Below the pieces are notes generated by a model. That model saw nothing but the letters and a program-made list of their open reading frames with translations, made no database searches and had not been told where the DNA came from. A program made the position numbers and the translations under genes. From NZ13-RE01 sp964612975 (lineage in GTDB: Bacteria; Dictyoglomota; Dictyoglomia; Dictyoglomales; Dictyoglomaceae): a stretch of 64,000 bases of DNA. The stretch is from assembly GCA_964612975.1 (NCBI GenBank), contig CAZTGC010000004.1, positions 113,587 through 177,586 on the forward strand, written 5' to 3'. Within the stretch, counting starts at the first letter, position 1. The number at the start of each line of letters is the position of its first letter. This document shows positions 42,558 through 51,906 of this stretch, in pieces.

Positions 42558-44324
42558 ATGCTATACCCAAGGGAAAGTGAAAGGAGGGAGGTAAAAAATC
42601 TCTCAGGAATTTGGAAGTTTAAGGTAGATAAGGAAAATAAGGGACTAAAAGAGGAATGGTATTTAAACCCCTTAGGGGATACAATATTAATGCCCGTCCC
42701 TTCAAGTTATAACGATATAACTCAGGATATTTCAATAAGGGATCATATAGGGTATGTTTGGTATGAAAGGGAATTCTTTGTTCCATCCCATTGGAAGGAT
42801 AAAAGGGTATGTATAAGGGTGGGAAGTGCAGCCCATTATGCTATTTTATGGATAAATGGGAAGAAGATTTTGGAATATAAAGGTGGATTTTTACCCTTTG
42901 AAGGGGAGATTACTCCCTTTTTAGAATTTGGGGAAGAAAATAGGATAACCATAGCAGTTAATAACATTCTTGATTGGAATTCTCTTCCTCCCGGGGAGAT
43001 CATAGAATATAAGGATCCTATGCACCCTGAGGGATATAAAACTCAGGAATACTATTTTGACTTTTTCAACTATTCTGGAATTCATAGACCTGTATTTCTC
43101 TATACAACCCCTAAAAATTATATTTCTGATATAAAGGTAATAACGGATATAAAGGGAAGGGATGGGGAGGTAAATTATGAGATAAAAACAGAGAGAGATA
43201 GTGAAAGAATAGAGGTTTTGATTTTTGATAAAAAGGGAAAAGAAGTCTGTAAAGAAAGGGGAGAAAGGGGTAAATTAATTATAAAGGATGCAGAGTTTTG
43301 GAGTCCTGAGAATCCCTACCTTTATACCATGAAGGTAAATATCTATGATGGAGAAATATTAGAAGATTCTTATTATTTAAATATTGGGATAAGAACCATT
43401 GAGATTAAAGATGATAAATTTCTTTTAAATGGAAAGCCTATTTATCTTAAAGGATTTGGTAAGCATGAAGATAGCGATATTAGAGGGAAGGGATATGATC
43501 CTGTAATAGCTATTAAGGATTTTAATCTGTTAAAATGGATAAATGCAAACTCCTTTAGGACATCCCATTATCCCTATGCAGAAGAAATCCTAGATCTTGC
43601 AGATAAATATGGGATATTAGTGATAGATGAGGCTCCTTGTGTTGGTATGAACTTCTTTAATCCATCAAGGAAGGTTTTTTGTGAAGATAGGGTTAATGAA
43701 GGGACCTTACAGTATCATATTCAAGTTATGAGAGAGATGATAGCAAGGGACAAGAATCATCCCTGTGTTATTATGTGGAGTGTAGCTAATGAACCAGCAG
43801 ATTACGAAGAAGAATCCGAAGGGTATTTTAAAAGGGTGATAGAGGAGGTAAGAAAATTAGACCCTACTCGCCCCATCACTATTGTAGAAAGTACCAGCCC
43901 CCTTGAGACCAAGACTGCAAAATATGTGGATGTTATTAGTGTAAATAGGTATTATTCTTGGTATACTGATATGGGACATTTTGAACTAATAGATTTTCAG
44001 TTGGAGAAGGAGTTAAGAACATGGTATGAGTTATATAAAAAACCAATATTGCTTTCTGAATTTGGAGCTGATACCATTGCAGGATTTTCTCAGGATCCTC
44101 CCGTTATGTTTACAGAAGAATTCCAGGTGGAATTTTTAAAGAGATATTGCAAGGTTCTTGATAAATTATCCTTTGTAATTGGGGAGCATGTTTGGAATTT
44201 TGCTGATTTTGCTACAAAACAAGAGGTAAGAAGAGTAGTTGGAAACAGGAAGGGAGTATTTACAAGACAAAGGCAACCTAAAATGTCTGCCTTCTATCTT
44301 AAAGAAAGATGGACAAAAAAATAA
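42558..44324 (+). CDS. uidA: GH2 beta-glucuronidase
   Basis: 588 residues, the length of E. coli GusA. Domain order: sugar-binding jelly roll, Ig-like domain, TIM barrel. Acid/base E412 lies in VANEPADYE and nucleophile E501 in LSEFGAD. The N-x-K motif that reads the glucuronate carboxylate is present as N563-R-K565. It has no signal peptide and should be cytoplasmic. GGGAGG precedes the ATG. No transporter or regulator for glucuronides is adjacent. Confidence 0.93.
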   Translation: MLYPRESERREVKNLSGIWKFKVDKENKGLKEEWYLNPLGDTILMPVPSSYNDITQDISIRDHIGYVWYEREFFVPSHWKDKRVCIRVGSAAHYAILWINGKKILEYKGGFLPFEGEITPFLEFGEENRITIAVNNILDWNSLPPGEIIEYKDPMHPEGYKTQEYYFDFFNYSGIHRPVFLYTTPKNYISDIKVITDIKGRDGEVNYEIKTERDSERIEVLIFDKKGKEVCKERGERGKLIIKDAEFWSPENPYLYTMKVNIYDGEILEDSYYLNIGIRTIEIKDDKFLLNGKPIYLKGFGKHEDSDIRGKGYDPVIAIKDFNLLKWINANSFRTSHYPYAEEILDLADKYGILVIDEAPCVGMNFFNPSRKVFCEDRVNEGTLQYHIQVMREMIARDKNHPCVIMWSVANEPADYEEESEGYFKRVIEEVRKLDPTRPITIVESTSPLETKTAKYVDVISVNRYYSWYTDMGHFELIDFQLEKELRTWYELYKKPILLSEFGADTIAGFSQDPPVMFTEEFQVEFLKRYCKVLDKLSFVIGEHVWNFADFATKQEVRRVVGNRKGVFTRQRQPKMSAFYLKERWTKK

Positions 44325-44382
44325 ACTAGGATTTTTTAAGCACTTGGTATGGAGGTGTTAAGCCCATCTCTCTTAGTAATTA

Positions 44383-44391
44383 TGATATAAT
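44383..44391 (+). promoter_or_regulatory. Extended -10 promoter of the mntA-hepT pair
   Basis: TGATATAAT (44383-44391) ends 26 bases before the ATG at 44418. No clear -35 is seen. Confidence 0.5.
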
Positions 44392-44417
44392 GAAGAAATA
44401 AAAATATTAGGTAAAAA

Positions 44418-44840
44418 ATGGGAATAAGAGAAAAATATAAAAATATTCCGCCACTTCCTAAAAATATCAAAGAAAAAATCCAGGATCTTGAGACTATCTT
44501 TAAAAGGAATAAAGTAAAGATAGCATATATTTTTGGATCATTTCTTAACAGAGAAGATCCAGAAGATATCGATATAGGGTTTTTATCCGATGGAGACTAT
44601 TTTGGGCTTTACGAAGATATGAAGAAACTGTTAAATACGGAAAGAATTGATTTAATTGATCTTTCTCAAGTATCACCCTTTTTTGCATTGCATATAATAA
44701 GTAGCGGTAAACTAATATATAAAGAAGATGTGGGAACAGAGAATACTTATGAAATGAAAATTCTTAAAATATGTCAGGATTTGGAAATTTTTAGAAAAAA
44801 GCAAGTTAGTATTTTAAAGAGAGAATTTTATGACCTTTGA
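44418..44840 (+). CDS. mntA: MntA-type nucleotidyltransferase antitoxin
   Basis: 140 residues. The minimal nucleotidyltransferase core is visible as G40-S41 (IFGSF) and D50-I-D52. In type VII toxin-antitoxin pairs this enzyme AMPylates a tyrosine on HepT and so silences it. The GS-to-DxD gap is 8 residues, slightly shorter than the common 9-10. The gene overlaps hepT by 11 bases, as expected of a pair. The N-terminal 30 residues form a basic helix. Confidence 0.85.
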   Translation: MGIREKYKNIPPLPKNIKEKIQDLETIFKRNKVKIAYIFGSFLNREDPEDIDIGFLSDGDYFGLYEDMKKLLNTERIDLIDLSQVSPFFALHIISSGKLIYKEDVGTENTYEMKILKICQDLEIFRKKQVSILKREFYDL

Positions 44841-45249
44841 TGTTAATCTAATAAGAGAAAATTTGATAGAAATAAGAAATATCTATACTGAACTCCAAAA
44901 ATATAAAAATATATCTGAAGAGGAGTTCATAGATAACTTAAGCCTTCGCTGGATCATAGAAAGAGGTTTATTAGCTGGTATAAATATTATCTTAGATATT
45001 GGGAATCATCTTTTAACAGCTTTATACAAAATCTACCCTAAAACCTATGAGGAAGTAATAAAAGAATTGTATTTAAAAAAAATAATTTCAGAGACTACTT
45101 ATTCCAAAATCAAAGGAATGGGAAGTTTTAGAAATATATTGGTCCATGAATATGTAAAGATAGACCCCAAGAGAGTATATAGTAATTTTCATTTATTCTT
45201 AGAAGCACTGCCTTCTTTAATAAAGGAATTTACAAATTTTTTAGATTGA
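44830..45249 (+). CDS. hepT: HepT-type HEPN ribonuclease toxin
   Basis: 139 residues, all helical. The HEPN catalytic motif R-x4-H-x-Y is intact as R101, H106 and Y108 (FRNILVHEY). Y108 is the position AMPylated by MntA in studied pairs. HEPN toxins cleave RNA, including tRNA. It is the distal gene of the pair; about 80 bases separate it from pabA. Confidence 0.88.
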   Translation: MTFDVNLIRENLIEIRNIYTELQKYKNISEEEFIDNLSLRWIIERGLLAGINIILDIGNHLLTALYKIYPKTYEEVIKELYLKKIISETTYSKIKGMGSFRNILVHEYVKIDPKRVYSNFHLFLEALPSLIKEFTNFLD

Positions 45250-45274
45250 GATAAAAGAAGAAGTTAGAGCCTTG

Positions 45275-45301
45275 TCCTTAAGTTGGGCCCTTGGTTAAGG
45301 A
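45275..45301 (+). promoter_or_regulatory. Hairpin in the leader of pabA
   Basis: A 7-bp perfect stem, TCCTTAA (45275-45281) with TTAAGGA (45295-45301), encloses a G/C-rich loop containing GGGCCC. It lies 28 bases before the pabA ATG and has no following T-run, so it is not a terminator. A regulatory role is possible only. Confidence 0.35.
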
Positions 45302-45328
45302 GTTAGCCGAGAGGTAGTTTTTATTATA

Positions 45329-45901
45329 ATGTTACTTATCGTGGATAATTTTGATTCCTTTACCTATAATCTTTATAATTATTTTCTTAGGCTAAATATT
45401 AAAACTCTTGTAAAAAATAGAGATGAGATCTCTGTTTCTTATATTAAAAAACTGAAAATTAAATATATTGTTCTTTCTCCAGGTCCTGGAAGACCTACCG
45501 ATGATAGTATTCTTTTAGAAATTATAGATAATTTTAAGGAAGATAAAAAAATATTAGGAGTATGTCTTGGGCATCAGGCTATTGGAGTATATTTTGGATT
45601 GAAGCTTGTGAAAGCAATGAGACCTATGCATGGTATCCTAGATGAGATAATGCATGATGGAAAGGGAATTTTTAAGAATATTAAGAATCCTCTAAAAGTG
45701 GTAAGATATCATTCTCTTATACTCCATAGTTTGGGCTTAGAAAATAGTGGTTTGGAAATTACAGCCTACACTAAAAGGGGCGAGATTATGGGAATTAAGC
45801 ATAAGAAATATAAAATAGAGGGAGTCCAATTTCATCCTGAATCTATAGGTACCCAATTGGGTATTGATTTATTAAGAAATTTTTTAATAGTTTATGATTG
45901 A
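45329..45901 (+). CDS. pabA: Aminodeoxychorismate/anthranilate synthase glutaminase subunit
   Basis: 190 residues. A TrpG/PabA-type class I glutaminase: VDNFDSFTYNL start, oxyanion region VLSPGPGRP, nucleophile in GVCLGHQAIG and VQFHPES near the C-terminus. It supplies ammonia to the PabB subunit. It overlaps pabB by eight bases. It is called PabA rather than TrpG because pabB and a class IV lyase follow and no other trp gene is present. Confidence 0.9.
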   Translation: MLLIVDNFDSFTYNLYNYFLRLNIKTLVKNRDEISVSYIKKLKIKYIVLSPGPGRPTDDSILLEIIDNFKEDKKILGVCLGHQAIGVYFGLKLVKAMRPMHGILDEIMHDGKGIFKNIKNPLKVVRYHSLILHSLGLENSGLEITAYTKRGEIMGIKHKKYKIEGVQFHPESIGTQLGIDLLRNFLIVYD

Positions 45902-47216
45902 GGAAAAAGTATTTATAGAACCCTTTTATATATATTACTTATTTAAAGAGGATTTTTCTATTCTCCTAGAGAGTAATTATTTTAATGAAAATTATGGAAG
46001 ATATTCTTTTATCTTTTTAAGAGTCAAGGATATTTTCGTGTGCAAAGAGGAGGATGATGTAAATCGGTATTTAGAAGAACTTTCTATAGAGATAGAGAGA
46101 AGAAGGAGAAAAGGTGGATTAATTTTTAATGGGGGTTTTGTAGGTTATTTATCCTATGATTTTGGAGGGGATCTCTTGGGTATTTCAAGAAAAAGAGGAA
46201 GTTTTCTTCCCAAGGCTTTCTTTGGATATTACGAAGATTTTATAATATTTGATCATTTGAAGAAAACAGCATATTTTACCCCCTCTATATATAAAGAAGC
46301 TAAAAGAAAACTATATATTAATAAACTAAATTACTATTTTAGGAAAAATAAAATTTATGACCTTTTTATTAATTTTAAGAAGGAAGAATATTTAGACGCA
46401 ATTAGGAAAATTAAAAATTACATCTATGAGGGCGATGTGTATCAAGTAAATTTGTCTCAAAGATTTAATTTTATTGGTGAATTTGATCCCTATCATTTAT
46501 ATTTTAAACTAAGAAAGCAAAATTACGGCTCCTTTCATGCTTTTATAAAAATGGGAGAAAGTTATGTACTCTCCACATCTCCAGAACTTTTTTTATATAA
46601 ATTAGGAAATAAAATCACCACAAAACCTATTAAAGGTACCATAAAAAGGGGAAGAGATAAATTTGAGGATGAAAGAAACAGGAATATCCTTATTAATGAT
46701 GAAAAGTGTAGATCAGAGCTTCTTATGATTGTAGATTTAGAGAGGAATGATTTTGCTAAAATATGTATACCAAACACGATTAATGTAAAGAGGCTTTTTG
46801 AAATTGAAGAATACTCTACCGTTTATCATTTAGTTTCTACAGTGGAGGGTAAGACAAAAAAAGATATTACATTTAAAGATATTATTAAAGCTACTTTTCC
46901 AGGGGGTTCTATTACAGGAGCCCCTAAATTAAATGCGATGAAAATAATTGAAGAATTAGAAAAAGATCCAAGGGGGATATACACAGGCTCTATAGGTTTT
47001 GTGGCTAATAATTTCAATATGGTTTTTAATATTGCAATAAGAACCCTTATAATAGAAAAGAATAGAGCTTATTATAATGTAGGGGGAGGCATAGTTTGGG
47101 ATTCCTCAGAGGAAGATGAGTATGAAGAAACTCTACATAAAGGAAAACCATTATTGTCTGTTTTAATGGAAAGTTCTAATTCTTCCATAAGAGGAGTCAA
47201 GAAAATTGAAAAATAA
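45894..47216 (+). CDS. pabB: Aminodeoxychorismate synthase component I
   Basis: 440 residues. Chorismate-binding enzyme with the C-terminal signatures YEGDVYQVNLSQRF, TSPELFL, PIKGTIKRG, MIVDLERND, ATFPGGSITGAPK and VGGGIVWDS (each seen in order). With PabA it makes 4-amino-4-deoxychorismate. PIKGT, with lysine, is the aminodeoxychorismate synthase form (anthranilate synthase has PIAGT), which supports PabB. Confidence 0.92.
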   Translation: MIEEKVFIEPFYIYYLFKEDFSILLESNYFNENYGRYSFIFLRVKDIFVCKEEDDVNRYLEELSIEIERRRRKGGLIFNGGFVGYLSYDFGGDLLGISRKRGSFLPKAFFGYYEDFIIFDHLKKTAYFTPSIYKEAKRKLYINKLNYYFRKNKIYDLFINFKKEEYLDAIRKIKNYIYEGDVYQVNLSQRFNFIGEFDPYHLYFKLRKQNYGSFHAFIKMGESYVLSTSPELFLYKLGNKITTKPIKGTIKRGRDKFEDERNRNILINDEKCRSELLMIVDLERNDFAKICIPNTINVKRLFEIEEYSTVYHLVSTVEGKTKKDITFKDIIKATFPGGSITGAPKLNAMKIIEELEKDPRGIYTGSIGFVANNFNMVFNIAIRTLIIEKNRAYYNVGGGIVWDSSEEDEYEETLHKGKPLLSVLMESSNSSIRGVKKIEK

Positions 47217-47961
47217 AAAAGATTATTACTTTTTATTTGGATTGAAACCCTTTGAAACCCTTTATTTTGAAGGTAAAAATGTGCACTTTTTATTTGAGCA
47301 TTATAAAAGGATGAAAAGATCCTTTTGGGTACTTTGTATTCCCTTTAAAATATCCTACGAGAGTTTTGAAAAATTTATAAGAGATTTTGTGGATAATGTA
47401 AATAAGCCCTATGGGGCTATCAGAATTTATTGGGAGGATGAGTACCTTTTTATCGAGGAAAGGGAATTAAAATATAGCAAGGAAATGTTTTGGAGAGGTT
47501 TGAGTGTTACTATTTCAAAGGTTATAAAGTCTTCTCATAATATATTAAATTACATAAAAACTTTTAATATGGGGATAAATCTAATAGAAGAGGAAAGGGC
47601 AAAAGAAAAAGGTTTTGATACAGCTCTTTTTCTAAACGAGAAAAGTTTCATTACAGAAGTCTCCTTTGGAAATATATTCTTTAGGAAAGAGAATACACTC
47701 TATACTCCCCATATCTTGAGTGGCATTCTTCCCGGTATTATGAGAAAAAAAATTATAGAGATTAGTAAAACTATGGGATATGAAATGAAAAAAACATTTT
47801 TAACTTTGAGAGATATAAAGGATATGGAAGAATGTTTTATAACCACAAGTATCGCAGGAGTTTTTCCCGTGGGAAATATAGAAGATATATACTTTTCCTC
47901 CAGAGATTTTTGTAGAAGGGCAAGTTCCATAGAATTTTTAGAAAGGCCCTGGAATAGTTAA
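47206..47961 (+). CDS. pabC: 4-amino-4-deoxychorismate lyase (class IV PLP enzyme)
   Basis: 251 residues. Fold-type IV aminotransferase: LFEHYKRMKRSF near the N-terminus, the PLP lysine in YIKTFN, then FDTALFLNEKSFITEVSFGN and SGILPGIMR. It converts aminodeoxychorismate to 4-aminobenzoate and pyruvate. Start is TTG 47206, overlapping pabB by 11 bases, with GAGGAG upstream. The pabA-pabB-pabC order supports the function over a branched-chain aminotransferase. Confidence 0.85.
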   Translation: MKNKKDYYFLFGLKPFETLYFEGKNVHFLFEHYKRMKRSFWVLCIPFKISYESFEKFIRDFVDNVNKPYGAIRIYWEDEYLFIEERELKYSKEMFWRGLSVTISKVIKSSHNILNYIKTFNMGINLIEEERAKEKGFDTALFLNEKSFITEVSFGNIFFRKENTLYTPHILSGILPGIMRKKIIEISKTMGYEMKKTFLTLRDIKDMEECFITTSIAGVFPVGNIEDIYFSSRDFCRRASSIEFLERPWNS

Positions 47962-48089
47962 AAGGCAGTTACACCTAATCCTTTAAAAGAGCCTTTAGAG
48001 GAAGGATGTATCCTTTGATCAGTATTATCTAATGTGGGAGAGAATAACTTTTTATGCTCCTTTGGAGAAATTGATTTATGAGTAAGAAA

Positions 48090-48109
48090 GGGGAGAGTTT
48101 TTTCTCCCC
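48090..48109. terminator. Intrinsic terminator between convergent operons
   Basis: Stem GGGGAGA (48090-48096) with TCTCCCC (48103-48109). On the minus strand it is followed by TTTCTT, so it serves there as a terminator only in the reverse sense for the plus-strand pab operon region; it lies 17 bases beyond the permease gene stop at 48126 and probably ends the minus-strand importer operon. Confidence 0.65.
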
Positions 48110-48125
48110 CCTATTAATAGGTTTC

Positions 48126-49190
48126 TTATTTTCTTTTTATGGCGTAAAGAGCTAAACTTAAGGCAATAACTCCATAAGCTATAAATACTCTAAAATATTC
48201 GCCTACTTGGGGCTGTCCAAAAAGTTTTTGCCCTGCTTGGGGAGATATTATAAATAGGGTATGAAAGAGAAATGTTCCTAATATCGCATTTAAGACATTC
48301 GCCTTTTGTACAGAAGCTCCACCCACCAAAAGAGCTGCAATAGAAAATAATCCCACCTGCTCGTGACTGGAATAGGTATTCATAGTTCCAAGATTTTGTA
48401 GAAAAACCAATTGACCTATAGATGCCAATACGATGGAAATTATCGTGGCAAGTATTCTGTTTCTATCTACATTTATTCCATAAACCAAAGATATATTGGC
48501 ATCTTGTCCTATTGCTTTAAATTCTTGTCCCAATTTGGTCCTTAAGAAGAATTTTATTCCAAGAGCCAACATAAATATAAGTATAAAGGCAGAAAGAGGA
48601 ATACTTATGAAATATTCATTTATTGAGAATTTTAGTCTCCATAAGGAATCTATGGAGTATTGTATATTTTTTAAATCTACAACACTTCTTACTCCCCATC
48701 CTTGAGAAAGAAGCAAGGTAGGGTTTCTAAAGGGAATAAGGGAACCTGCTAAGAAGAGGAATATGAATTGATAGATTCCGTTAGCAAAGAACCCAGCAAT
48801 AAATCCTGTAATCATTTCTCTGCCCTTTGCTATGTTAAAAAGATTTCCCACGAGAAAACCAAAAAGCATTGCTAAGGGAATTGCTATGCCACATGCAAAT
48901 ATAAAGGCAATAATTCCTGTAAGACCTAATTCCACTGACAATATTGCACCTATTTGTCCTGCCATAGCACCAATAACTATGGCAAAATTCAAACCTAAAC
49001 CCACCACTACAGGGATTATTAGAGATAAAACTAAAAAAGAATTTCTAGCCATTCTGATAATAATATCGTTTAAAAATATGGGGAAGGGAATTTCTGAAAT
49101 CCAAAGTCCCAGGATTGATATGGTAAGAAAAACAAAAGGAACAGGATAGGATGTGATAAATTTTATTATTTTTTTAATATTAATCACCAC
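48126..49190 (-). CDS. ABC importer permease, BPD_transp_2 family (second subunit)
   Basis: 354 residues with about nine or ten hydrophobic helices and no signal peptide. The conserved EAA-like region and the sequence GQEFKAIGQDANISLVYGINVDRNR identify the branched permease family that serves sugars (RbsC) and nucleosides. A Gly/Ala-rich VGGASV segment near residue 290 is typical. It starts at GTG and overlaps the preceding permease gene by 11 bases. It forms a heterodimeric pore with that protein. Confidence 0.85.
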   Translation of the reverse strand: MVINIKKIIKFITSYPVPFVFLTISILGLWISEIPFPIFLNDIIIRMARNSFLVLSLIIPVVVGLGLNFAIVIGAMAGQIGAILSVELGLTGIIAFIFACGIAIPLAMLFGFLVGNLFNIAKGREMITGFIAGFFANGIYQFIFLFLAGSLIPFRNPTLLLSQGWGVRSVVDLKNIQYSIDSLWRLKFSINEYFISIPLSAFILIFMLALGIKFFLRTKLGQEFKAIGQDANISLVYGINVDRNRILATIISIVLASIGQLVFLQNLGTMNTYSSHEQVGLFSIAALLVGGASVQKANVLNAILGTFLFHTLFIISPQAGQKLFGQPQVGEYFRVFIAYGVIALSLALYAIKRK

Positions 49191-50232
49191 CTCTTCTAGT
49201 TAAGGCATAAAGTATCATTCCATTGCTGATTATTACTCTTAAAACTTCAGTTATATCTCCAGCCTCACCAGAGACTGCTACTACTTGGGTTATTACAGGT
49301 AATGTGATGGTAAGTAGGGATTGAAAGAGAAAGGTTCCTATCACCACATTTGTTATGGTAGCTCTTCTTAGAGTAGCGCCTCCAATCAGAATACAGGCTA
49401 TAGCTGGAAATGCCATCATTAATGGCGCAGTATATAGCTGAACAAAACCAAAACTTTGAGCATAAACTATTATTCCAAAACTTCCTAAGATTGTGGATAA
49501 AATTATAGAATATTTCCTAAGTTTATCTATATTCATACCAGAAGCTTTTCCCAAAATAGGGTTTATTCCCACAGTACTTATAGCTACCCCCATCTTTGTT
49601 TTGAAGAAAAAAGAAATTATTAAGCAAAGAAGAATAAGTATAAGAAAGGAACCTGTAGGAATTTTTGTTCCTAATATACTGAGGGATAGAAATTTGTCTA
49701 AAATATGTGATGTTTCTGAAGGTAAAACTAAAGTATATCTAAGACCAGATCCCCCTATTGCCCATACAAGAGAGGGATTTCTAAAGGGAGCCAAAAGCCA
49801 AAAGGAGCACATTAAGGAAACTATTGCAAATCCAACATAGTTACTTACCATCATTTCTTGTCCCTTTACTTTATTCAGAAGACTACCATAAAGATAGCCT
49901 GCCAATAGTGCTAAAATTCCACCTATTATAGAAGATAAGGCAAGATAAGAAAATCCTATAAGGTTAAATTCTAAACCTATTACCAAACCCACTAATCCAC
50001 AGATTACTCCTACTGGCAAACCAAAATTAAGCCCAATGCCTGCTTTTATTGGTGGTAATAATGCCAAAACTAATATTGCATTTCTCCCTACCCTTACCAA
50101 GGAATCAGAGATGAGTCTTTTTACATCCATCCCTAAGATAAGAGCTAAAGTAAGTAAGGAAAGTAAAAAACTAAAGATTATAAAACGAGGTATTCCAATA
50201 CTCTTTATGTAAATTTTAATTTTTTCTTTCAT
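49180..50232 (-). CDS. ABC importer permease, BPD_transp_2 family (first subunit)
   Basis: 350 residues with about nine membrane helices. TKMGVAISTVGINPILGKASGM (read in parts) is the cytoplasmic loop that contacts the ATPase, and CILIGGATLRRATITN matches the family's VGGA segment. It overlaps the ATPase gene by four bases. The partner permease follows. Confidence 0.85.
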   Translation of the reverse strand: MKEKIKIYIKSIGIPRFIIFSFLLSLLTLALILGMDVKRLISDSLVRVGRNAILVLALLPPIKAGIGLNFGLPVGVICGLVGLVIGLEFNLIGFSYLALSSIIGGILALLAGYLYGSLLNKVKGQEMMVSNYVGFAIVSLMCSFWLLAPFRNPSLVWAIGGSGLRYTLVLPSETSHILDKFLSLSILGTKIPTGSFLILILLCLIISFFFKTKMGVAISTVGINPILGKASGMNIDKLRKYSIILSTILGSFGIIVYAQSFGFVQLYTAPLMMAFPAIACILIGGATLRRATITNVVIGTFLFQSLLTITLPVITQVVAVSGEAGDITEVLRVIISNGMILYALTRRGGD

Positions 50233-51812
50233 TTTTCTCCCCTCTTTATTCCAGACATTACTAAACCAAATTCCACATCAGAGGCATTAGGAGGAAGTAT
50301 TTCCTTAACTTTTCCTTGATGAATAATCGCTATTCTGTCAGATATTGCCTTAAGCTCTTGAAGCTCTGAGGAGGTAAAAACAATTGTCATACCCAGTTCT
50401 TGATTGAATTTAACTAAGAGTTCTAAGACCTTTTGTTTTGCTGCTACATCTATTCCTCTCGTTGGCTCAGAAACAAATAACACCTCGGGTTCTAAGGTTA
50501 AAGCTCTTGCTATACAGACTTTTTGTTGATTTCCCCCACTTAGACTTCTAACTAATTGATGTGAACCAAGGCATCTTATATCTAAATCCTTTATCATTTT
50601 AAGAGTCCATTCTCTTAAAGATTTAGAATCTAAGTATTTTATGCCCAAAATTTCTTTGGCAAATTTTCCTATAATATAAAAGGCAGTAACACCTATATTT
50701 AATTCTAAGGATTCATCTAACATAAGACCTACCCCTCTTCTATCTTCAGAAAGAAAAGCCATACCTTTTTTTAAAAAACTAAAGGGGTTATTAAGGGGAA
50801 GATTTTCTCCTTTGTATATGACCTCTCCTTCAGCAGGATATAGCCCAGATATCCCATTGGCAATACCAATTTTTCCGTGACCAGCTAAGCCTCCTATTCC
50901 CAGAATTTCTCCCTTTTTCACTTCCAAATCTACACCCTTTACTGTTTCACCAGGCATATCCACATGTAGATCTTTTATTTTTAAAACAACCTCTCCATCA
51001 GATAATGGTTTTCTTTTTACTCCTATATCTAATTTCATCTTTCTACCTACCATAAGCTCGGCTAATTCTAAAACATTGGTTTGGGAACTTGATTTTTCTG
51101 CCACCTTTTCTCCATCTCTTAAAACTACTATTCTATTCGATAGTTTTATTACCTCATCCAACCTGTGGCTTATAAATATTATTGATATTCCCTTCTGAGC
51201 TAATTTTTTTATAATCTCCAAAAGTTTATCTGCTTCTGATTCTGTAAGAACAGCTGTGGGTTCATCAAAAACTAAAAGATTTAGATTATTATTTTTAGAT
51301 TTATCAACCTCCCTTGCAATTTCTATAAATTGTTTGTATCCTACGGGAAGACCAATCACTGGTAAAAGTTCATCTATTCCTAAACCTATCTCTTCTAAAG
51401 CTTCCTTTGATTCCTTTCTCATTAGAGAAGTGTTTAGAGTTTCTAATTTCGGATTTCTTATAATTTTTGAGATGAAATTAGCTCTTGTTATTTCTCGATT
51501 TAATTTTATATTCTCAAAAATGCTAAAACCGGGTATAAGCATGAATTCCTGGTGAATCATTCCAATACCCAGATCCATAGCCTCTTTGGGAGACTTTATA
51601 TCAACTCTTTTTTCCTTCAGATATATATCTCCTTCAAATCCTCCAGTACTAAAGATTACAGGCATCCCAAAAAGTATATTCATAAGAGTAGATTTACCAG
51701 CACCATTTTCACCTACTAATCCTAATATTTCTCCTTTTTCAACTCTTAAATTTATATTCTTAAGGACATAATTACCATAAAAATCTTTTGAAATGCTTTT
51801 AAACTCCAACAT
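50229..51812 (-). CDS. ABC importer ATPase with two nucleotide-binding domains (RbsA/MglA type)
   Basis: 527 residues. First domain: Walker A GENGAGKST, signature-like PVGYKQFIEIARE, Walker B NLLVFDEPTAVL. Second domain: a Walker A with GLAGHGKIG, i.e. degenerate, then LSGGNQQKVCIARALTLEPE and FVSEPTRGID. The usual asymmetric RbsA-type pattern applies. It energises the two permeases downstream. A hairpin separates it from the binding protein gene. Confidence 0.9.
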   Translation of the reverse strand: MLEFKSISKDFYGNYVLKNINLRVEKGEILGLVGENGAGKSTLMNILFGMPVIFSTGGFEGDIYLKEKRVDIKSPKEAMDLGIGMIHQEFMLIPGFSIFENIKLNREITRANFISKIIRNPKLETLNTSLMRKESKEALEEIGLGIDELLPVIGLPVGYKQFIEIAREVDKSKNNNLNLLVFDEPTAVLTESEADKLLEIIKKLAQKGISIIFISHRLDEVIKLSNRIVVLRDGEKVAEKSSSQTNVLELAELMVGRKMKLDIGVKRKPLSDGEVVLKIKDLHVDMPGETVKGVDLEVKKGEILGIGGLAGHGKIGIANGISGLYPAEGEVIYKGENLPLNNPFSFLKKGMAFLSEDRRGVGLMLDESLELNIGVTAFYIIGKFAKEILGIKYLDSKSLREWTLKMIKDLDIRCLGSHQLVRSLSGGNQQKVCIARALTLEPEVLFVSEPTRGIDVAAKQKVLELLVKFNQELGMTIVFTSSELQELKAISDRIAIIHQGKVKEILPPNASDVEFGLVMSGIKRGEK

Positions 51813-51836
51813 TTATTTCTTACCCCTTAATCTAAA

Positions 51837-51873
51837 GGAGAGCTAAGATCAAGCTTTGTAATCTCAGCTCTCC
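51837..51873 (-). terminator. Intercistronic hairpin after the binding protein gene
   Basis: Arms GGAGAGCTGAGAT and ATCTTAGCTCTCC (minus-strand sense, with one G-T pair) form a stem of about 13 bp. Only a short TTTAGATT follows, so it is more likely a partial terminator or mRNA stabiliser. It would let the binding protein be made in excess over the membrane parts. Confidence 0.6.
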
Positions 51874-51906
51874 CTAAGTATTTAATTTTTTATAATTTTG
51901 TAAATA

